Under the pieces are notes generated by a model. It ran no database searches. It was not told the origin of the DNA and was given only the letters and a program-made list of their open reading frames with translations. A stretch of 11,509 nucleotides of DNA from contig SXIZ01000243.1 in NCBI GenBank assembly GCA_005779525.1, positions 1 to 11,509 on the forward strand. Reading direction: 5' to 3'. Both the position numbers and the translations under genes were made by a program. The stretch comes from Methylococcaceae bacterium (lineage in GTDB: Bacteria > Pseudomonadota > Gammaproteobacteria > Methylococcales > Methylomonadaceae). Shown here piece by piece: positions 7,907 to 11,509 of the stretch. Position 1 is the stretch's first letter, and each line of letters starts with the position of its first letter.

Positions 7907-8766
7907 GAATTAACTCCTAAACCTAAGCCAGAGGCTCTAGACACCGGTGTTAAAACCGTGCTCATAGTGGCGTATTCTGGAATGAGTTGTGCTGAAATTT
8001 CAGTGTAGTGTAAAAAATCGCTCAGTTTAGTCACAGTTAAAGGCGTGTTATTCGTGGATAAATTCGAGTTACTGTGCAATTTTATACGCCAACCTTGCAC
8101 GGGGAAATGCGGTAAATGTTCGAATTCACCGGATTTTGCGGCTAATTCCCAGACATTATCTTCCAAGTGTAAAGCCACAGGTATATGTTTATTTTGGGTT
8201 GCTGGAACATGAATCGTGTTCGAGTGTGCCAAAGCATTAAACTGGTAATCAGCATGGATCTCGCCTAAAGCGGCAGAATACATGCTATCGGCTAACGGTA
8301 CCCGAAGTTGCTTACATTGGCTGGACTGCTCAATGGGAATATCTAACCAGATATTACTGCTGAGTTGTTGATTTTGATGGCTAGGAGGGTACCAATATAT
8401 TCTAAGAATCAGCGGATTATTAAATTGTTGCTCGCCAACATCCCAATAAGCGTAGAGATGATGCGGATCGACAGGCAAAAGCGTTAACTGTGGGCTATTC
8501 ACTAGCAATTTAGGAGTAAATTCTTGCCGAATTTGGGTACTGATCTCTAATAATTCTTGTGCTGTAAGGGTCGTGTCAGAGACCGGGTTGGAATAGACTG
8601 GTTCCGAATTTATAAGAGTTGCTTCGGTCTTTAGGAAGCTAGATTGTTTTGGCTTACGAGGACGTATGCGCTTCAGAGCAAAATTCAAGCTGATATCCCG
8701 GCTAATTTCCAGTAGTTCTTCCGGTGTTAGCACTGTAATGGGGCTATCTACTCTAGGTAATGCCAT
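7903..8766 (-). CDS. DUF4912 domain protein, partner gene of the GH57 branching enzyme
   Basis: The protein has 287 residues from the ATG at 8766-8764. A TTG two codons upstream at 8772 is also in frame but less likely. The N-terminus holds two copies of a short helical motif, at residues 13-32 and 67-86, sharing LT-x2-ELLEIS and a later I-x3-F. A basic RPRKPK stretch (35-40) lies between them. The DUF4912 domain begins near residue 95 with LLPVDPHHLYAYWDV (96-110) and runs to about 245. The function of DUF4912 is not established. To my knowledge such genes often sit next to GH57 branching enzymes, and here the two overlap by four bases, so a role in glucan binding or in assisting the branching enzyme is a reasonable inference. 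No signal peptide or membrane segment is seen. No clear Shine-Dalgarno sequence precedes the start. Confidence 0.8.
   Translation of the reverse strand: MALPRVDSPITVLTPEELLEISRDISLNFALKRIRPRKPKQSSFLKTEATLINSEPVYSNPVSDTTLTAQELLEISTQIRQEFTPKLLVNSPQLTLLPVDPHHLYAYWDVGEQQFNNPLILRIYWYPPSHQNQQLSSNIWLDIPIEQSSQCKQLRVPLADSMYSAALGEIHADYQFNALAHSNTIHVPATQNKHIPVALHLEDNVWELAAKSGEFEHLPHFPVQGWRIKLHSNSNLSTNNTPLTVTKLSDFLHYTEISAQLIPEYATMSTVLTPVSRASGLGLGVNS
7914..7918 (-). promoter_or_regulatory. Ribosome-binding site fixing the GTG start of the branching enzyme
   Basis: AGGAG on the minus strand lies seven bases before the GTG at 7906-7904, inside the last codons of the DUF4912 gene. It is the best Shine-Dalgarno match seen in the window. 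It supports the GTG start and the GTGA overlap. Confidence 0.8.
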
Positions 8767-8925
8767 GACCAAGGTGTTAATAGATTAAGTTAAAAGGATC
8801 TTAGCAGCATTGTCGCTTAATCCTTGAGAATGTCGCAAATCATTTTAACAAGTAAAGCGCCCTAGCCCAGGTTTAATTTTGCAATAGCCTTGCTAAGTAG
8901 CTAGTGAGTTTAAGCGGTGAGCGTG

Positions 8926-9900
8926 TTAGCTATTAGCGATAACAATGGCTCGCTTAGGTGCGGGCAAACCTTCACAGGTTAGGTTGTGATCATTTGGATC
9001 TAGAAACTGTTCCAAGGAATGAAAGGTCATCCATTCAGTACGTCGTTGTTCGAGGATTGAGGTTTGGTTAATATCCACCAGACGAATATTTTTAAAACCA
9101 CAGCGGCGCATCCAGTTGCTTAAAGTCGGTACACTAGGAATAAACCAAACATTGCGCATCCGTGCGTAACGATCTGTGGGTAATAGTGTTTCTCCAAGGG
9201 AACCGTCAATAATCAAGGTTTCTAACACCAGTTCCCCACCGGGCTGCAAACTGTCACGTAACTCGATGAGATGATCAATGGGGGAACGACGATGATACAA
9301 CACACCCATAGAGAAGACGGTATCAAACAATTGCAAGCCTTGCGGTATATTTTCCATGCCTAGGGGCAACACATGCACAGGTGCATTTTTACCCTGTAGG
9401 TGTTTGATTAATTGAAATTGCATTACGTTGAGCAAAAGTGGATCAATGCCGATCACCGCTTTGGCACCTGCACCTAACATTCGCCAGCAATGATAGCCAT
9501 TACCACACCCAACATCTAACACTAAGCGATGTTGCAATGGACTAATGTGCGGTAATAGCCGTTGCCATTTCCAGTCTGAATGCCATTCCGTGGTGATATC
9601 GATGCCGAATAATGAGAATGGGCCTTTGCGCCAAGGGCAAAATTGCCGCAAGGTGTCATAGAGTAGCGTATGTTGCTGGGGGCTAATATCGAGTGCTTGT
9701 CCAATGAGAACGCTATCGCTATTAAAGTCACTACTACGGGGAGAATAAGCGTGTAATGCCGTGATTAACGCTTGCCAAACGCCAAATTTACCCTGACTAC
9801 TGGGGATAAGATTCTCGAGTTGCTGTTGCGGCAGTTCTGCTAGCCATTGCTCTGCTTGCAATTCTTCCAGCAGAGCATAAAACGCTGAATAATCAATCAT
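8926..9900 (-). CDS. cmoB: tRNA U34 carboxymethyltransferase CmoB
   Basis: The protein has 324 residues, against 323 for the E. coli enzyme. CmoB transfers a carboxymethyl group from carboxy-S-adenosylmethionine to 5-hydroxyuridine at tRNA position 34, giving cmo5U and widening wobble decoding. The family block PWRKGPFSLFGI (89-100) and TEWHSDWKW (104-112) are present. So is the Rossmann motif DVGCGNGYH (129-137) followed by GIDP (151-154). Residues equivalent to the known cofactor ligands are in place: K92, W106, K111, G131, M182-E183, M198, Y202 and R317, each one or two positions beyond the E. coli numbering. cmoA, its usual partner, is not in the window. The gene starts 51 bases after mlaC on the same strand and could share its transcript. 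The ATG is preceded by seven Cs where a Shine-Dalgarno sequence would be expected. Confidence 0.95.
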   Translation of the reverse strand: MIDYSAFYALLEELQAEQWLAELPQQQLENLIPSSQGKFGVWQALITALHAYSPRSSDFNSDSVLIGQALDISPQQHTLLYDTLRQFCPWRKGPFSLFGIDITTEWHSDWKWQRLLPHISPLQHRLVLDVGCGNGYHCWRMLGAGAKAVIGIDPLLLNVMQFQLIKHLQGKNAPVHVLPLGMENIPQGLQLFDTVFSMGVLYHRRSPIDHLIELRDSLQPGGELVLETLIIDGSLGETLLPTDRYARMRNVWFIPSVPTLSNWMRRCGFKNIRLVDINQTSILEQRRTEWMTFHSLEQFLDPNDHNLTCEGLPAPKRAIVIANS

Positions 9901-9903
9901 AAC

Positions 9904-9935
9904 GGGGGGGCTTGCTGGACGACCAGCGTCCAGCA
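9904..9935 (-). promoter_or_regulatory. Hairpin plus C7 tract in the cmoB 5' leader
   Basis: Between mlaC and cmoB, 9913-9921 and 9927-9935 form a perfect 9-bp GC-rich stem with a 5-base loop. On the cmoB-coding strand it is followed by AAG, a run of seven Cs (9910-9904), then GTT and the ATG. There is no T tract, so it is not a normal intrinsic terminator. It may limit read-through from mlaC, stabilise the mlaC 3' end, or control cmoB translation. The structure is seen; the role is inferred. Confidence 0.6.
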
Positions 9936-9951
9936 GTCAACTACCTAAGTC

Positions 9952-10599
9952 TTATACTTTATTGGATGCTAAGGCTTCAGCATTACGCTTAGCCAAATCT
10001 TGGATTACAGATTGTAACGAACCTGTACGGGCGATCTCATTATTGAAGGTGGAACGATAATTCGTCACTAAACTGACCCCTTCAATCATAATGTCGTAGG
10101 CTTTCCAATGACCATCTACTAAAATCATGCGATAACTTACACCAATGGGTTGTATACCTGGTTGCAGTACTTCGGTATTGACTACCGCTTTGTTTGCACC
10201 TGCTTCCATATTCAAAGGTAGAAAGCGAATGGACCAATCTTTAAACTCAATAAAAGCTCGCGAATAGGTTCTGACTAATAAGGTTTTAAATTCTTTGGTA
10301 AAGCGAGCTTTGTCATCGCTACTCGCCTGTTTCCAATTTTGACCTAACACTAGAGCAGAAATACGGTCAAAATCCACATGCGGATAAATTGTGGTTTCGA
10401 CAAACTGGGTAATCGCAGAAAAATTATGGATAAAATTTTGATCTTTTAATTTAATGCGTAATTGTTCAGAAGCCTGTTGAATACCAATTTGGGGAGGCGC
10501 TAATTCATCAGCAATAGTTAACTTAGCTAGACTAAGATTTAACAACAAACTAATAAACAAAGTGGATAAAAATAATCGAGTAGTCGCGTAGGTATGCAT
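9952..10599 (-). CDS. mlaC: MlaC/Ttg2D-family periplasmic phospholipid-binding protein
   Basis: The protein has 215 residues, the usual MlaC size. MlaC carries phospholipids across the periplasm between the outer-membrane MlaA complex and the inner-membrane MlaFEDB transporter. A signal peptide is evident: basic/polar start, hydrophobic core at about 9-24, and plausible cleavage after A25 or A30. Family features include the PHVDFDRIS stretch (73-81), LGQNWKQAS (85-93), a central RTYSRAFIEF (109-118), and the late YRMILVDGHWKAYDIMIEGVS region (156-176), followed by NYRSTFNNEI (179-188). It stands alone here: no mlaF, mlaE, mlaD or mlaB flanks it. It may be an orphan or second copy, so the gene symbol is by family. 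The leader GAG at 10605-10607 is a weak ribosome-binding site. It is divergent from hemB. Confidence 0.88.
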   Translation of the reverse strand: MHTYATTRLFLSTLFISLLLNLSLAKLTIADELAPPQIGIQQASEQLRIKLKDQNFIHNFSAITQFVETTIYPHVDFDRISALVLGQNWKQASSDDKARFTKEFKTLLVRTYSRAFIEFKDWSIRFLPLNMEAGANKAVVNTEVLQPGIQPIGVSYRMILVDGHWKAYDIMIEGVSLVTNYRSTFNNEIARTGSLQSVIQDLAKRNAEALASNKV

Positions 10600-10682
10600 A
10601 AAAATCTCAAAAAATAAGGCCTAACTTTAAGCAAACAGAAAATGGGGGTTGGTAAATATTATCCGTGGTTCAGCAAGCTTAT

Positions 10683-10712
10683 AGGACAAGACTGCCAAAC
10701 TTTTCCTATAAT
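10683..10712 (+). promoter_or_regulatory. Putative sigma-70 promoter of hemB
   Basis: A perfect -10 box TATAAT (10707-10712) lies 18 bases after AGGACA (10683-10688), a 4/6 match to TTGACA. Transcription would start near 10719, leaving a 5' leader of about 44 bases before the hemB ATG. No comparably good promoter was found for the divergent mlaC in the same 163-bp spacer. Confidence 0.55.
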
Positions 10713-10762
10713 GACTCACATCAAAATAATTTAATAATCTACAACAGCGAGTAACCAGTAAG

Positions 10763-11509
10763 ATGCCACATCATACCATTAATTTTCCAGAAACTCGTAT
10801 GCGAAGAATGCGTGCACAGGATTTTTCACGCCGTTTAATGCGTGAAAATCATTTAAGTGTCAACGATTTAATCTATCCCATGTTTTTGGTGGAAGGTGAA
10901 AACCAACGCCAAAATATTGCTTCCATGCCGGGAGTACAACGCTTATCGCTCGATTTAATGCTGACCGAAGTTGCAACGCTGCAGCAATTAGGCATTCCAT
11001 TAATTGCCTTGTTTCCAGTGATAGACCCCAGTAAAAAAAGTCTCACGGCTGCAGAAGCGTATAACCCAGATGGCTTAATTCAACATGCCGTGCGCACCAT
11101 TAAACAGCAGGTACCCAATATAGGCATTATGACCGATGTGGCCTTGGACCCTTATACCACGCATGGACAAGATGGTTTGATTGATGCTCAGGGTTATGTG
11201 CTGAACGACGCGACCGTCGAGGTGTTAACCCAGCAGGCGTTATCACATGCCGCTGCGGGTGCGGATATAGTCGCCCCGTCAGACATGATGGATGGGCGTA
11301 TTGGTGCGATACGCGGTATCTTGGAACAACACGGCTATGTCAATACATTGATTCTGGCATACTCCGCAAAATATGCGTCTAGTTTTTATGGGCCTTTTCG
11401 GGATGCTGTCGGTTCCGCAGCCAATTTAGCGGGGGGCAATAAGTACAGTTATCAAATGGACCCTGCAAACAGTGATGAAGCGCTGCGGGAAGTTGCATTA
11501 GATATACAA
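10763..11509 (+). CDS. hemB: Delta-aminolevulinic acid dehydratase (porphobilinogen synthase), 5' part
   Basis: The reading frame runs from the ATG at 10763 to the window end without a stop, giving 249 of about 330-340 residues. HemB condenses two 5-aminolevulinate molecules into porphobilinogen, an early cytoplasmic step of tetrapyrrole synthesis. The N-terminal R-MRRMR arm and LIYPMFLVEG are typical. The metal-site segment reads DVALDPYTTHGQDG (125-138), with A127, D129 and D137 where zinc-type enzymes carry three cysteines. This matches the Mg-dependent Pseudomonas type. The first Schiff-base lysine is K203 in LAYSAKYAS. The second catalytic lysine lies beyond the window. The ribosome-binding site is weak (GCGAG about 12 bases upstream). 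The putative promoter lies at 10683-10712. Confidence 0.97.
   Translation, partial: MPHHTINFPETRMRRMRAQDFSRRLMRENHLSVNDLIYPMFLVEGENQRQNIASMPGVQRLSLDLMLTEVATLQQLGIPLIALFPVIDPSKKSLTAAEAYNPDGLIQHAVRTIKQQVPNIGIMTDVALDPYTTHGQDGLIDAQGYVLNDATVEVLTQQALSHAAAGADIVAPSDMMDGRIGAIRGILEQHGYVNTLILAYSAKYASSFYGPFRDAVGSAANLAGGNKYSYQMDPANSDEALREVALDIQ

Noticed and set aside
8767..8772. TTG start two codons upstream for the DUF4912 protein
   Set aside because: In frame but without a ribosome-binding site; the ATG at 8766 is the simpler choice. The difference is two residues.
8881..8925. Terminator after cmoB
   Set aside because: Only 4-bp stems (around TAGC/GCTA and GCAA/TTGC) without a T tract could be drawn, so it is too weak to call.
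10600..10682. Promoter for mlaC on the minus strand
   Set aside because: A -10-like GATAAT/TAATAT is present near 10657-10664 but no -35 lies at the right distance.

Overview
The window reads as chromosomal DNA of a gammaproteobacterium with moderate-to-low GC content. The pointers are CmoB (a tRNA-modification enzyme typical of Gammaproteobacteria), a Pseudomonas-type HemB lacking the zinc cysteines, an MlaC-type phospholipid carrier, and an HDOD-GGDEF signalling protein. A GH57 glycogen branching enzyme paired with a DUF4912 protein would fit a glycogen-storing lineage such as methanotrophs or sulfur oxidisers. That last placement is inference, and the species cannot be named from this sequence. 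No insertion sequence, CRISPR array, tRNA, rRNA or phage gene was seen.

Layout. (1) Positions 1-3594 (+) hold the 3' part of a very large inner-membrane/periplasmic protein of unknown function, cut by the window edge and closed by an intrinsic terminator. (2) Positions 3595-4310 are a gene-free stretch of about 700 bp. It holds a 13-bp perfect palindrome and, at about 3815-4045, a dense cluster of DnaA-box-like 9-mers next to an AT-rich segment. Two boxes are perfect TTATCCACA. This looks like a chromosomal replication origin (oriC) or another DnaA-binding locus and is the most interesting part of the window. (3) Positions 4311-6281 (+) encode an HDOD-GAF-GGDEF protein, a probable diguanylate cyclase. 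(4) Positions 6302-8766 (-) encode a DUF4912 protein followed by a GH57 alpha-glucan branching enzyme, with a 4-base GTGA stop/start overlap. (5) Positions 8926-10599 (-) encode an orphan MlaC-like periplasmic lipid carrier followed by CmoB, separated by a hairpin and a C7 tract. (6) Position 10763 to the end (+) is the 5' part of hemB, divergent from mlaC and with a recognisable promoter.

How the genes relate. The DUF4912 and GH57 genes form a clear unit, probably for alpha-glucan (glycogen) branching. The other genes are single housekeeping or signalling genes (wobble-uridine modification, haem synthesis, outer-membrane lipid homeostasis, c-di-GMP signalling) with no evident common pathway. 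The usual oriC neighbours (dnaA, dnaN, mnmG, rsmG, parAB, rpmH) are absent from the window. The origin call therefore rests on the sequence of the intergenic region alone.
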